64,000 nucleotides of DNA, from positions 482,320-546,319 of the forward strand of contig NZ_MTAZ01000004.1 of NCBI RefSeq assembly GCF_002150785.1. The letters run 5' to 3'. This document shows positions 36,889 through 46,278 of the stretch, in pieces; position 1 is the stretch's first letter; each line of letters starts with the position of its first letter. The DNA is from Arenibacter amylolyticus. Lineage in GTDB: Bacteria > Bacteroidota > Bacteroidia > Flavobacteriales > Flavobacteriaceae. Under the pieces are notes generated by a model that was not told the origin of the DNA, searched no databases, and was given only the letters and a program-made list of their open reading frames with translations. The translations under genes and the position numbers were made by a program.

Positions 36889-37407
36889 TTACCAATCTGC
36901 CAATGATTTGTTGAATATGTCTTGAGTGATACGCTCAAAGATGACTTGATGGGCTTGGTCCTTCACAGTAGAAAACTGTGAATTTGCCGGGTAATCATAA
37001 AAGAACGAAAAACGCTGTTCAAAATCAACATCTTGTTTGGTGTTGTTAAAAAATCGAACATTCACTGCAATGGTCAGTCTGTTTTGGGCAGCGGTCTGCT
37101 GCGCGGTGGCAGACATTGGAGAAATGCGGTATTCCACAATTTCCCCTTCGTATAAAAGGTCTCCGTTAGAGGTAACTAAGTTAAGGCTGGTCTGGTTTAG
37201 GATTAGGTCTTGTAGCGCCAAAGTAAAATCCCTGTCCATTCCTGGCTCAAACGTAGATCCCGGATTTTGGGAGGCATAGTTTTGAAAATAAGGTACCTGG
37301 AAAGTTTTGGCGCTTCCCACATCACCTCCGGTAAAGTTATAGATACCACAACTAGAAATACCTGCCACCAAGACAAGCATAAAAATAAACTGTTTACTCT
37401 TTATCAT
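36889..37407 (-). CDS. lptE: LptE-family LPS-assembly lipoprotein
   Basis: 172 residues from the ATG at 37407; the longer frame starting at 37443 runs into the heptamer repeat and is rejected. A lipoprotein leader (FMLVLVAGISSCGIYNF) is followed by FEPGMDRDFTLALQDLILNQTSLNLV, typical of Bacteroidota LptE. It would plug the LptD barrel that inserts LPS in the outer membrane. It is followed by the TPR-like and secG genes, and a 7-bp tandem repeat lies just upstream. Confidence 0.85.
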   Translation of the reverse strand: MIKSKQFIFMLVLVAGISSCGIYNFTGGDVGSAKTFQVPYFQNYASQNPGSTFEPGMDRDFTLALQDLILNQTSLNLVTSNGDLLYEGEIVEYRISPMSATAQQTAAQNRLTIAVNVRFFNNTKQDVDFEQRFSFFYDYPANSQFSTVKDQAHQVIFERITQDIFNKSLADW

Positions 37408-37420
37408 TCTCTTTTTTCTT

Positions 37421-37504
37421 ACTGTCCACTGACTACTGTTCACTGACTACTGTTCACTGCCCACTGCCCACTGATCACTGCCCACTGATCACTGCCCACT
37501 GCCA
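37421..37504. repeat. Tandem heptanucleotide repeat, ACTGNNN x 12
   Basis: ACTG recurs at exactly 7-base steps from 37421 to 37498, twelve copies. The four core bases do not vary; the three spacer bases alternate among TCC, ACT, TTC, CCC and ATC. It fills most of the gap between the sigma-54 activator stop (37510) and lptE start (37407). Period 7 is not a multiple of three, so it is unlikely to code. Confidence 0.95.
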
Positions 37505-37509
37505 TTCGT

Positions 37510-38781
37510 CTACAGATTGTATTGTTTAATTTTTCGGTATAAGGTACGTTCCGATATTCCCAGCTCTTGGGAGGCTGCTTTTCTTTTTCCTTTATTTCTT
37601 TCCAAGGATTTTTTGATGAGTTCTATTTCCTTTTCTTGTAAAGATAGGGTTTCTTCCTCTTCTATTTCCTCCGCAAAATGATACTTGTCCTCTTTTGAAG
37701 GGGGGCTGCTTGGGCTGTCCATAGGAGGTCTTGGTAATTCCAAAATACTAGGAGCTACTTCCTCCTCTTCCTCCGTATAGATTTCTTCTTCTTTCCCGTA
37801 TATTTTTCGGATTAGATTCTCGTTTTCCTCCTGTACTTTTGCGCTGTCGTTGTTGTTCAGCAGTTCTAGCGTCAGCTTTTTAAGGTCGTTTAGATCCCCC
37901 TTCATGTCAAATAAGACCTTATAGAGAATTTCCCTTTCATTGCTAAAATCGCCCTTCTTTTTGTCCTCTTCCACTATAGCGGGCAGGTTGGTGTTCCCTG
38001 CGTTAGGTAAATAGCTGTTTAGGGTAGCGAGGGAAATAATTCTGCTCTCCTCCAAGACGGAAATCTGTTCGGCGATATTTCGCAATTGCCGGATGTTTCC
38101 GGGCCAGCGGTATTTAACAAGCAGCTGAACTGCATCATCTTCCAATCTGATGGTAGGCATTTTGTATTTCTGCCCAAAATCTGCAGCGAATTTTCTAAAT
38201 AACAGGTGAATATCGTCCTTCCGTTCTCTTAAGGGCGGTATATTGATCTCTACGGTACTTAATCTATAGTACAGATCTTCACGGAATTTTTCCTTTTTAA
38301 TAGCTTCGAACATATTCACATTGGTCGCCGCTACTATCCTAACATCCGTTTTCTGAACCTGGGAAGAACCTACCTTTAGGAACTCCCCGTTTTCCAATAC
38401 CCGTAATAATCTAACCTGGGTGGTTAGCGGGAGTTCGCCCACTTCATCCAAAAATATGGTGCCGCCGTCGGCTACTTCAAAATAACCGCTTCTAGTAGCG
38501 GTGGCCCCGGTAAACGCCCCTTTCTCATGTCCGAAGAGTTCACTGTCAATGGTTCCTTCGGGGATGGCACCACAGTTAACCGCTATATATTTGGCGTGCT
38601 TTCTATGGGAAAGGGAGTGAATAATTTTTGGGATGGCCTCTTTCCCCACACCACTCTCCCCGGTTACCAATACGGAAATATCCGTAGGGGCAACTTGGAT
38701 GGCCTTTTCAATGGCACGATTCAGCTTCACATCGTTGCCAACAATTTCATATCGTTGTTTTGTTGCTTGGATCGATTCCAT
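37510..38781 (-). CDS. Sigma-54-dependent transcriptional activator without N-terminal sensor domain
   Basis: 423 residues. The AAA+ domain begins near residue 10: GESGVGKE is the Walker A, GAFTGAT the sigma-54 contact loop, and GTIFLDEVGELP the Walker B. A long acidic linker (about 310-385, EEEIYTEEEEEV) leads to a C-terminal Fis-type HTH, ISERTLYRKIKQYNL. There is no receiver, GAF or PAS domain, so regulation must come from elsewhere. It drives sigma-54 transcription. It lies 4 bases downstream of miaB and upstream of lptE. Confidence 0.93.
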   Translation of the reverse strand: MESIQATKQRYEIVGNDVKLNRAIEKAIQVAPTDISVLVTGESGVGKEAIPKIIHSLSHRKHAKYIAVNCGAIPEGTIDSELFGHEKGAFTGATATRSGYFEVADGGTIFLDEVGELPLTTQVRLLRVLENGEFLKVGSSQVQKTDVRIVAATNVNMFEAIKKEKFREDLYYRLSTVEINIPPLRERKDDIHLLFRKFAADFGQKYKMPTIRLEDDAVQLLVKYRWPGNIRQLRNIAEQISVLEESRIISLATLNSYLPNAGNTNLPAIVEEDKKKGDFSNEREILYKVLFDMKGDLNDLKKLTLELLNNNDSAKVQEENENLIRKIYGKEEEIYTEEEEEVAPSILELPRPPMDSPSSPPSKEDKYHFAEEIEEEETLSLQEKEIELIKKSLERNKGKRKAASQELGISERTLYRKIKQYNL

Positions 38782-38785
38782 GGAC

Positions 38786-40231
38786 TTAATTATTATGAGA
38801 ATATCCTACAGGGGTTCCTAGCAGGGTTCCTGAGGTGCAATCATTGATTTTTACATTGACGAAATCCCCAGGTTTATAGTGTTCCTTGGGGAATACCACT
38901 ACCGCATTTTGGGAGTTTCTGCCCATCCAATCTAGTTCGGATTTTTTGGAGGTTCCTTCAATAAGGACTTCTACGGTCTTCCCTAGCTGTTGTTTGCTTC
39001 GGTAATGACTGTGTTCCCGCTGTAGGTCAATGATTTCTTGCAGTCTTCGCTTTTTGGTTGCTTCCGGGACATCGTCTTCCAGGTTTTTGGCAGCTGCCGT
39101 GCCCGGTCTTTCCGAATATGCGTACATATAGCCAAAATCATATTTTACCTCCCGCATTAAGGATAAGGTATCCTGATGGTCATCTTCCGTTTCCGTTGGA
39201 AAGCCAGCAATCATATCTTGGGATATTGAACAGTCTGGAATAATCTCCATGATATTTCTTACCAATTCCAAATACTCCTCACGAGTATGTTGCCTATTCA
39301 TTTTCTGAAGAATGCTATTGCTACCACTTTGCACCGGAAGGTGAATGTAATTGCAGACATTTTCATATTTACCCACCACTCTTATCACATCCAGGGTCAT
39401 GTCCTGAGGATTGGAGGTAGAGAAACGGATTCTTAGTTTTGGATGTGCCTGCGCCACCATTTCCAATAGACTGGCAAAGTTTACCGAAGTGGCTTTTTGT
39501 ATTTCCGAGGCGTGCTTAAAATCCTTCTTTAGGCCACCACCGTACCATAGGTAGCTATCTACATTCTGCCCTAGTAAGGTTATTTCTTTATAACCCTTAC
39601 CTACAAGGTCTGTTACCTCTTCCAAAATGGATTGGGGATCCCTGCTTCGCTCCCTGCCCCTAGTAAAGGGAACAACGCAGAAAGTACACATATTATCGCA
39701 TCCACGGGTAATAGATACAAAGGCAGAAACCCCGTTGGTGTTAAGTCGAACCGGGGAAATATCCCCATAGGTTTCTTCCTTGGAAAGAAGGACGTTTACC
39801 GCATTTCGGCCCCCATCTACTTCGCTTATTAAATTGGGTAGGTCTTTGTAGGCATCCGGGCCTACTACCATATCTACAATTTTCTCCTCCTCCAGTAACT
39901 TGGCTTTTAGCCTTTCGGCCATGCAACCCAACACACCAACCTTCATATGGGGACGGTGACGTTTAACTGCGTTAAATTTTTCCAATCGCTTGCGAATGGT
40001 AAGTTCTGCCTTTTCTCTAATAGAGCAGGTGTTTACCAGTACTAAGTCTGCATCTTCCAATTCCTGGGTGGTGCTAAACCCCTCTTTTGATAAGATGGAA
40101 GCCACTATTTCACTGTCCGAAAAATTCATGGCGCAACCATAGCTCTCTATGTATAATTTTCTGGAACTTGCTTCCTTAGCTTGTAGGGATAAGGCAGTTC
40201 CTTGTATGGATTCATCTATTGTCTTCTCCAT
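38786..40231 (-). CDS. miaB: tRNA-2-methylthio-N6-dimethylallyladenosine synthase MiaB
   Basis: 481 residues. The N-terminal UPF0004 domain has [13 protein letters not shown] and [10 protein letters not shown] with its cluster Cys; the radical-SAM motif is [13 protein letters not shown] (CxxxCxxC); a C-terminal TRAM domain follows. It adds a methylthio group at A37 of tRNAs that read UNN codons. The ATG is preceded by a TATCTTTG -7 box, and the sigma-54 activator follows after 4 bases. Confidence 0.97.
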   Translation of the reverse strand: MEKTIDESIQGTALSLQAKEASSRKLYIESYGCAMNFSDSEIVASILSKEGFSTTQELEDADLVLVNTCSIREKAELTIRKRLEKFNAVKRHRPHMKVGVLGCMAERLKAKLLEEEKIVDMVVGPDAYKDLPNLISEVDGGRNAVNVLLSKEETYGDISPVRLNTNGVSAFVSITRGCDNMCTFCVVPFTRGRERSRDPQSILEEVTDLVGKGYKEITLLGQNVDSYLWYGGGLKKDFKHASEIQKATSVNFASLLEMVAQAHPKLRIRFSTSNPQDMTLDVIRVVGKYENVCNYIHLPVQSGSNSILQKMNRQHTREEYLELVRNIMEIIPDCSISQDMIAGFPTETEDDHQDTLSLMREVKYDFGYMYAYSERPGTAAAKNLEDDVPEATKKRRLQEIIDLQREHSHYRSKQQLGKTVEVLIEGTSKKSELDWMGRNSQNAVVVFPKEHYKPGDFVNVKINDCTSGTLLGTPVGYSHNN

Positions 40232-40266
40232 GTTATGGTAAATATGCTTTTTGCTTTATTGGTTTG

Positions 40267-40274
40267 CAAAGATA
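40267..40274 (-). promoter_or_regulatory. -7 promoter box for miaB
   Basis: TATCTTTG on the minus strand matches TAnnTTTG, giving a leader of about 28 bases before the ATG at 40231. Confidence 0.55.
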
Positions 40275-40529
40275 GCATTATATGGAGACATGTGACATAT
40301 TGACAGTTAAAAATAAAATAAAAAGTGCTGTCATTTATACCTTATTATATAGCTTGTCTAAGGAAGCAATGAAGCAGGGCTTTTTGGTTACGCAACGCAA
40401 TGGGTTATTCCACATCTATTATAGGACTGCTGAGGGATGTGATATTTTAAGGCCTCTTTCCTGTGGAGATTGTTGGGCTGGATTATCCTAGCTTAGGGTA
40501 GAATTAAATGGTTTAAACAATATATAAGA

Positions 40530-40922
40530 ATGGTATACTTTTTTTTAAAAAATTATAGGTTTCTAATAGTGCCCCTCTCTTTACTGGTTTTCTCGTGTTC
40601 GAGTACGGGGGATCCCATAGGGGATGAAGCGCAATTAAAAAGTTTGCATGCAGGAATTCAGAAAATGGCGAAAAGGGAAACCTGTGTGGATAGTGCTGAG
40701 TGGCGATTTACAGCTTTTGGTTCCAAGGCCTGCGGCGGACCCCAGTCTTACATCGCTTATTCCACGAAGATAGACACGGTGCTTTTTAAAGACAAGGTAA
40801 AGCGGTATAACGAGGCAATGGCGGCCTACAATGAAGCGCATGGTGTGGTGTCTGACTGTGCGGTGGTGGAAAAGCCTGCTGGGTTAATCTGTAGGGATGG
40901 AGAGCCCGAGTTTGTCTACTGA
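40530..40922 (+). CDS. Small lipoprotein of unknown function
   Basis: 130 residues. A lipoprotein leader (FLIVPLSLLVFSCSS) is followed by a short domain with four Cys (RETCVD, SKACGGP, SDCAV, LICRDG) that could form two disulfides. I do not recognise the family by name; similar small Cys-containing lipoproteins occur in Flavobacteriia. It is monocistronic, with its own terminator at 40964. Confidence 0.75.
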   Translation: MVYFFLKNYRFLIVPLSLLVFSCSSTGDPIGDEAQLKSLHAGIQKMAKRETCVDSAEWRFTAFGSKACGGPQSYIAYSTKIDTVLFKDKVKRYNEAMAAYNEAHGVVSDCAVVEKPAGLICRDGEPEFVY

Positions 40923-40963
40923 AGAATTGCCAAATTCTAAAATTTTATTCCAATATTTTATCG

Positions 40964-40993
40964 AAATCACCTGTTTTTGCCAGGTGATTTTTT
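40964..40993 (+). terminator. Terminator after the small lipoprotein gene
   Basis: AAATCACCTG (40964-40973) pairs with CAGGTGATTT (40981-40990), followed by a T run. Confidence 0.82.
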
Positions 40994-41036
40994 GTGTCAT
41001 ATAAGAACCTGATGGCATGAAATTAAAAAAATCAGT

Positions 41037-41044
41037 TACTTTTG
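41037..41044 (+). promoter_or_regulatory. -7 promoter box for topA and genes after it
   Basis: TACTTTTG matches TAnnTTTG. The implied transcription start near 41051 is about 13 bases before the topA ATG. Confidence 0.55.
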
Positions 41045-41063
41045 TTTCTCCAAAAACGAGTTA

Positions 41064-43571
41064 ATGGCAAAGAATTTAGTAATTGTAGAGTCTCCTGCTA
41101 AGGCAAAGACTATTGAGAAATTTTTAGGAAAGGACTTTAAGGTAACCTCCAGTTTTGGGCATATTGCCGATTTACCTTCCAAGGAATTGGGTGTGGATGT
41201 GGAAAATAATTTTGCCCCTAAGTATATCGTGGATAAGGATAAAAAAGCGGTGGTCAAAAAACTAAGGGATCTTGCTAAAAAGGCAGAAACCGTATGGCTG
41301 GCCAGTGATGAGGACCGAGAGGGAGAGGCTATTTCTTGGCATTTAACCGAGGAGTTGAAATTGGACAAAAAGAAGACCAATCGGATCGTCTTTAACTCCA
41401 TTACCAAATCTGCAATCCAAAAAGCAATTGAAAATCCAAGGGAGATTAATTACAACCTAGTAAACGCTCAGCAAGCGAGAAGGGTGTTAGATCGTTTAGT
41501 GGGGTACGAATTATCGCCCGTACTTTGGAAAAAAATAAAACCGGGACTTTCTGCCGGTAGGGTGCAGTCTGTAGCTGTACGGTTAATAGTGGAAAGAGAA
41601 AGAGCTATCGAGGCCTTTGTTCCTGAGGCAGCCTTTAGGATTTCGGCCGAGTTTAAGACGAGTGAGGGTAGCATAGTTACCGCTAAATTAAATAAGACCT
41701 ATGCTAGTAAAAAGGCCGCGGAAGACTTTTTAAAACAAAATATAGGAGCCAGCTTTTCGGTAGCGAAATTAGAGAAGAAACCGGCGAAAAAATCGCCCGC
41801 AGCGCCCTTTACTACTTCCACCCTGCAACAGGAGGCATCTAGGAAATTGTATTTCTCGGTTTCTAAGACCATGCAAGTAGCACAGCGATTATATGAAGCT
41901 GGATTGATAACATACATGAGAACGGATAGCGTAAATCTTTCCAGTGAGGCAATTGGTGCTGCCAAGGATGCTATCATTAAAAATTACGGGGAAGAGTACA
42001 GTAAGGTTAGAAACTTTACGGGTAAGACAAAGGGTGCCCAGGAGGCACACGAGGCCATTCGCCCTACAGATATGAACAATCAATCTCCTTCTTTGGAGCG
42101 GGATCAGGCCAAATTGTACGAACTTATTTGGAAGCGTACCCTAGCCTCGCAAATGAGCGATGCTCAGTTAGAGCGTACCAACGTGAAAATAAAGGCCAAT
42201 ACCCATAAAGAAGAGTTTACTGCCAATGGGGAGGTGATAAAATTTGATGGTTTCCTTAAAGTGTATTTAGAAGGAACGGACGAAGAAGATATTGCTGAAG
42301 AGCAAGAAGGAATGCTTCCTGCCATGAAAGAAGGGGAGGCATTGGAGAATAGGTATATAACCGCTACAGAACGATTCTCCAGAGCGCCCTACCGTTTCAC
42401 AGAGGCTTCCTTGGTGAAGAAGTTGGAAGAGTTGGGAATTGGAAGACCTTCTACCTATGCGCCTACGATCTCTACTATTCAAAATAGGGGCTATATAGAA
42501 AAGGGGAATATAGAAGGAACGGAGCGGAAATATGTGCAGCTGCGGTTTAAAGCTGATAAAATATCGACCCAAGAATTAACCGAAAATGTAGGCTCGGACA
42601 AAGGGAAAATGGTGCCCACTGATATTGGGATCATTGTGACCGATTTCCTAGTAGGACATTTCGAATCTATTTTGGACTACCATTTTACCGCAAAGGTAGA
42701 AGAGCAGTTTGATGAGATTGCCTCCGGAAACGAAGATTGGCAAAAGGTGATGAAGAATTTCTATAGTGATTTTCATCCTCAGGTAATACATGTGGAAGAA
42801 AACGCAGATAGGGCCAGTGGAGAGCGCATCCTTGGAACCGATCCAGAGTCGGGCAGGCAGGTGTCCGTTAGGTTGGGGAGGTTTGGACCCATGGTGCAAA
42901 TTGGGACGGTAGACGATGAAGAGAAACCCTTGTTTGCCAGTTTGTTGCCAGATCAATCCCTAGGCACCATCACCTATGAGGAGGCCATGGACCTGTTTAA
43001 ATTACCTAGAAAGCTAGGGGAGTATGAAGGAGAGGAAGTAGAAGCTAATGTGGGTAGATTTGGACCTTATGTGAAATTTGGGAAAACATTTATCTCTATG
43101 GCCAAGGGAGAAAGTGCCATGGAAATTACGATGGATAGAGCTATAGAGCTTATTGTGGAAAAACAAAAGGCAGACGCCCCCATCGCAATGTACGAAGGTA
43201 AAGAGGTGACCAAAGGTGTTGGGAGGTTTGGACCATTTATTAAATGGGACGGGATGTTCATCAATGTAAACAAGAAATACGATTACGACAACCTTACCAA
43301 AGCCGATATTGAGGAATTGATAGAGGTGAAAAAGCAAAAAGAGATCGATAAATTAATACAGGAGTGGCCAGAAGAAGGGATCCGTATTGAAAAGGCTAGG
43401 TGGGGAAGGCATAACATTATAAAGGGTAAGATTAAGGTAGAGGTTTCAAAAGACGTAGATCCTACCAAGATAAGCTTGGAAGAAGCAAAGGCATTGATCG
43501 AGAAAAAAACGCCTAAGAAGAAAGCCAAAGCAAAATCAAAAGCAAAGGCAAAACCAAAGACTAAAAAGTAA
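41064..43571 (+). CDS. topA: DNA topoisomerase I
   Basis: 835 residues. The N-terminal TOPRIM domain reads LVIVESPAKAKTIEKFLG with SDEDREGEAISWH; the active-site Tyr is in GLITYMRTDS (about Tyr284). The C-terminal part has no zinc-finger Cys; instead three GRFGP repeats and a Lys/Ala tail replace it. It relaxes negative supercoils. The next gene, a ureohydrolase-like protein, starts 1 base after the stop, so the two are very likely cotranslated. Confidence 0.97.
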   Translation: MAKNLVIVESPAKAKTIEKFLGKDFKVTSSFGHIADLPSKELGVDVENNFAPKYIVDKDKKAVVKKLRDLAKKAETVWLASDEDREGEAISWHLTEELKLDKKKTNRIVFNSITKSAIQKAIENPREINYNLVNAQQARRVLDRLVGYELSPVLWKKIKPGLSAGRVQSVAVRLIVERERAIEAFVPEAAFRISAEFKTSEGSIVTAKLNKTYASKKAAEDFLKQNIGASFSVAKLEKKPAKKSPAAPFTTSTLQQEASRKLYFSVSKTMQVAQRLYEAGLITYMRTDSVNLSSEAIGAAKDAIIKNYGEEYSKVRNFTGKTKGAQEAHEAIRPTDMNNQSPSLERDQAKLYELIWKRTLASQMSDAQLERTNVKIKANTHKEEFTANGEVIKFDGFLKVYLEGTDEEDIAEEQEGMLPAMKEGEALENRYITATERFSRAPYRFTEASLVKKLEELGIGRPSTYAPTISTIQNRGYIEKGNIEGTERKYVQLRFKADKISTQELTENVGSDKGKMVPTDIGIIVTDFLVGHFESILDYHFTAKVEEQFDEIASGNEDWQKVMKNFYSDFHPQVIHVEENADRASGERILGTDPESGRQVSVRLGRFGPMVQIGTVDDEEKPLFASLLPDQSLGTITYEEAMDLFKLPRKLGEYEGEEVEANVGRFGPYVKFGKTFISMAKGESAMEITMDRAIELIVEKQKADAPIAMYEGKEVTKGVGRFGPFIKWDGMFINVNKKYDYDNLTKADIEELIEVKKQKEIDKLIQEWPEEGIRIEKARWGRHNIIKGKIKVEVSKDVDPTKISLEEAKALIEKKTPKKKAKAKSKAKAKPKTKK

Positions 43572-43572
43572 T

Positions 43573-44730
43573 ATGGTCTTCAATTTTTTAGTTCCCGTTA
43601 AGGAGGAGGTTTTGGCCTATTGTGAGTTGTTAACCTCCCAAGCCATGGGGAGACAAATTATTAAACATTCCGAAAAGCATGGTCTTCCAGATTTGTCCAA
43701 GGCCAGTGTAGCGCTTTTGGGAGTAAATGAAACTAGGAACGCCTTTGGTGAGCCTAAAGAGCCACTAGATCTGTCAGGGATTAGACGGCAATTCTATAGT
43801 CTGATGAAAGGTAATTGGAATACCAATATGGTAGATCTGGGGGATGTGGAGCCTGGAGATGCGGTAGAGGATACCTTCTTTGTGGTAAAGGAGGTGGTGG
43901 CAAAGCTAATTGAGAAAAATATTATTCCTATAGTAATAGGTCCTACCCAGGATCTTACTTATCCCACTTATAGGGCTTTTGATGGACTTATGAACATGGT
44001 GAATTTGGTCTCCATAGATAGTAGGTTCGATTTTGGATTGGATGGGGATCAGATTTCTACGGATTCATATATGAGTAGGATCATCACCGATAAACCCAAT
44101 AATCTTTTTAATTTTTCCAATATTGGCTACCAAAGCTATTTTAATGCACAGGAGGAATTAGATCTTATGGAGCGTTTATTTTTTGATTATTATCGGCTAG
44201 GCCAGATGATCAATAATATGACTTTGGCAGAACCTGTACTTAGAAATGCCCATTTGGTAAGTTTGGACGCCCAGGCTATCCGTGCGGCGGAAATGGGGTT
44301 TTCCAATAATTTTTCGCCCAATGGGTTTACCGGGAGAGAAATATGTACCATTGCCAGATATGCGGGGATAAGCGATAATGTATCCGTGTTTGGGATATAT
44401 GAGGTTGAGAATAATAATCAATCTTTTCAGCTGATCTCTCAGCTGATGTGGTATTTTATTGAAGGTCTTAACTTCAGGATTAAAGAATACCCAGATAGTG
44501 AGAATAACAACTTTAGCAAGTATACCGTGCCAATCGAAAATGAGTCGCTTATCTTCTATAAAAGTCATCTTACCGAAAGATGGTGGGTAGAAGTACCTTC
44601 AATACTTATGGCACATACTAAAACAAATTCACCTGCGTTATTACCTTGCACTGAACTGGAATATTTGGAAGCATGTGACCAGAATATCCCGGAGAGGTGG
44701 TTTAAAGCGTATAAAAAAGGCTTTAATTGA
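43573..44730 (+). CDS. Ureohydrolase-fold (arginase/formimidoylglutamase-like) protein lacking metal ligands
   Basis: 385 residues. The arginase/ureohydrolase fold is recognisable, and genome annotations of the family often say formimidoylglutamase. The metal-binding motifs are altered: GGDHS is GPTQD (123-127), DAHxD is DSRFD (149-153), and SxDxD is SLDAQ (230-234). Two His and one of the four Asp ligands are thus missing, so Mn-dependent hydrolysis of a guanidino group is doubtful. It follows topA by 1 base and precedes gldK by 115 bases. A non-catalytic role is possible. Confidence 0.8.
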   Translation: MVFNFLVPVKEEVLAYCELLTSQAMGRQIIKHSEKHGLPDLSKASVALLGVNETRNAFGEPKEPLDLSGIRRQFYSLMKGNWNTNMVDLGDVEPGDAVEDTFFVVKEVVAKLIEKNIIPIVIGPTQDLTYPTYRAFDGLMNMVNLVSIDSRFDFGLDGDQISTDSYMSRIITDKPNNLFNFSNIGYQSYFNAQEELDLMERLFFDYYRLGQMINNMTLAEPVLRNAHLVSLDAQAIRAAEMGFSNNFSPNGFTGREICTIARYAGISDNVSVFGIYEVENNNQSFQLISQLMWYFIEGLNFRIKEYPDSENNNFSKYTVPIENESLIFYKSHLTERWWVEVPSILMAHTKTNSPALLPCTELEYLEACDQNIPERWFKAYKKGFN

Positions 44731-44845
44731 GTTAAAATTTTTAGGGTATAAAGACTATTTTATACAATAAAAAAATTAAAATTAAGTTTTAGAGAGTAAT
44801 ACTTGTGTTTGCATTTATAAAGATAATCGAAATTTAACCAGACGT

Positions 44846-46207
44846 ATGAAGAAGCTATTGTTGTCATCCATAGCATTTGTTTTTTTACTCTCAAGTTGTG
44901 GGTCCGGAACAAAGGGAGAACTTGTAGGAGCTAAAGGAAAAAAATGGCATCCAGAAAAACCCTATGGGATGGTATTAATCCCACGTGGCTCTTTTACCAT
45001 GGGGAAAACAGAGGAAGATCAGGCAAAGATTCTCAATGCGCCGGCAAAAACTGTAACGGTTAGGTCCTTTTATATGGACGATACCGAAATCACCAATAGT
45101 GAATACAGGCAGTTTGTAGAATGGGTGAAAGATTCCATTGTACGAACCCAGTTGGCAATTTTGGCAGACGAATTGGGATTAGGTCCCGAAGATGGGGGCA
45201 TTGGGGAATATGCATTTTTGGATGCAGATACTACTCGTCTTTCTGTGTACGACAAGTATATGTTGGATAGGTATTCTGGACAGGGAGAAACTGGCTATGA
45301 AGGAAGGGCATTGAATAAAAGGCCTAACTTAATATGGGATGTTTCTAAATACCCAGATGAATACTATACAGAAATTATGGTAGACTCCATGTACATTTCG
45401 GAGGAGGAATCCTATAATGGGCAGCGTCATATAGATGTTAAGCGCTTAAAGTACAAGTATACATGGATGGATATAGAGGCTGCGGCCAGATCCAGAAATG
45501 GGAACAGAAGAGATTTTATAAAACAGGAAGAATTGGAAGTGTATCCAGATACTACGGTATGGATACGAGACTTTTCCTATTCTTATAATGAGCCTATGCA
45601 CAATGATTACTTCTGGCACGATGCGTATAGTGAATACCCAGTGGTAGGGGTTACCTGGAAACAGGCCCAGGCATTTTGTAATTGGAGGACAAAGTATAAG
45701 AACGACGATCAAAAAAGTAGGGGCAAGCAGTTTGTAAACCGCTTTAGATTGCCCACCGAAGCAGAATGGGAATATGCTGCCAGAGGTGGAATTGAAGGGG
45801 GTACGTACCCATGGGGTGGTCCGTATGTAATTGGTGACACGGGTTGCTTTATGGCCAACTTTAAACCCCAAAGAGGGGACTATGCTGCGGATGAGGCCTT
45901 ATACACCGTAGAGGCCAGGTCTTATGAGCCCAACGATTACAACCTGTACAATATGGCAGGGAATGTTTCGGAATGGACCAATAGTAGTTATGATCCCAAT
46001 GCGTACGAATATGTGTCTACCATGAACCCATATGCCGGAACAGCAGAAAATAAAAGAAAGGTAATCCGAGGAGGATCTTGGAAAGATGTGGCTTACTTTT
46101 TACAGGTAAGTACCAGGGATTACGAATACCAGGATTCAGCACGTAGCTATATCGGCTTCAGAACGGTGCAGGATTATATGGGGGAAGAAGATTCAACAGG
46201 AAGGTAA
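44846..46207 (+). CDS. gldK: Gliding motility/T9SS lipoprotein GldK
   Basis: 453 residues. A lipoprotein leader (FVFLLSSCGSG) is followed by an FGE-sulfatase-like domain: VLIPRGSFTMGKTEED, FRLPTEAEWEYAARGG, MAGNVSEWTNSSYDP and RGGSWKD, with a family-specific insert in the middle. GldK (PorK) and GldN form the periplasmic ring of the type IX secretion system, linked to the outer membrane. It is the first of four consecutive gld genes, which is decisive. The FGE fold is structural here. Confidence 0.95.
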   Translation: MKKLLLSSIAFVFLLSSCGSGTKGELVGAKGKKWHPEKPYGMVLIPRGSFTMGKTEEDQAKILNAPAKTVTVRSFYMDDTEITNSEYRQFVEWVKDSIVRTQLAILADELGLGPEDGGIGEYAFLDADTTRLSVYDKYMLDRYSGQGETGYEGRALNKRPNLIWDVSKYPDEYYTEIMVDSMYISEEESYNGQRHIDVKRLKYKYTWMDIEAAARSRNGNRRDFIKQEELEVYPDTTVWIRDFSYSYNEPMHNDYFWHDAYSEYPVVGVTWKQAQAFCNWRTKYKNDDQKSRGKQFVNRFRLPTEAEWEYAARGGIEGGTYPWGGPYVIGDTGCFMANFKPQRGDYAADEALYTVEARSYEPNDYNLYNMAGNVSEWTNSSYDPNAYEYVSTMNPYAGTAENKRKVIRGGSWKDVAYFLQVSTRDYEYQDSARSYIGFRTVQDYMGEEDSTGR

Positions 46208-46278
46208 TACTTACTAGGAGTTATAATCAACAACGACCAAATACTTATTATTAATTATACTTAACTAAATTCACGAAT

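Noticed and set aside
37408..37443. N-terminal extension of lptE into the heptamer repeat
   Set aside because: It would put a charged, repeat-derived segment before a good lipoprotein signal; ATG at 37407 is preferred.
40282..40491. 69-codon plus-strand frame upstream of the small lipoprotein gene
   Set aside because: It lies within the divergent promoter region of miaB, has no recognisable domain or leader, and its residue mix looks random. I did not find enough to call it a gene.
44731..44845. Possible terminator and promoter between the ureohydrolase-like gene and gldK
   Set aside because: The GTATAAA/TTTATAC stem is AT-only with no T tract, and the nearest promoter match (TGTGTTTG) misses the A of TAnnTTTG. 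Neither is supported enough to list.
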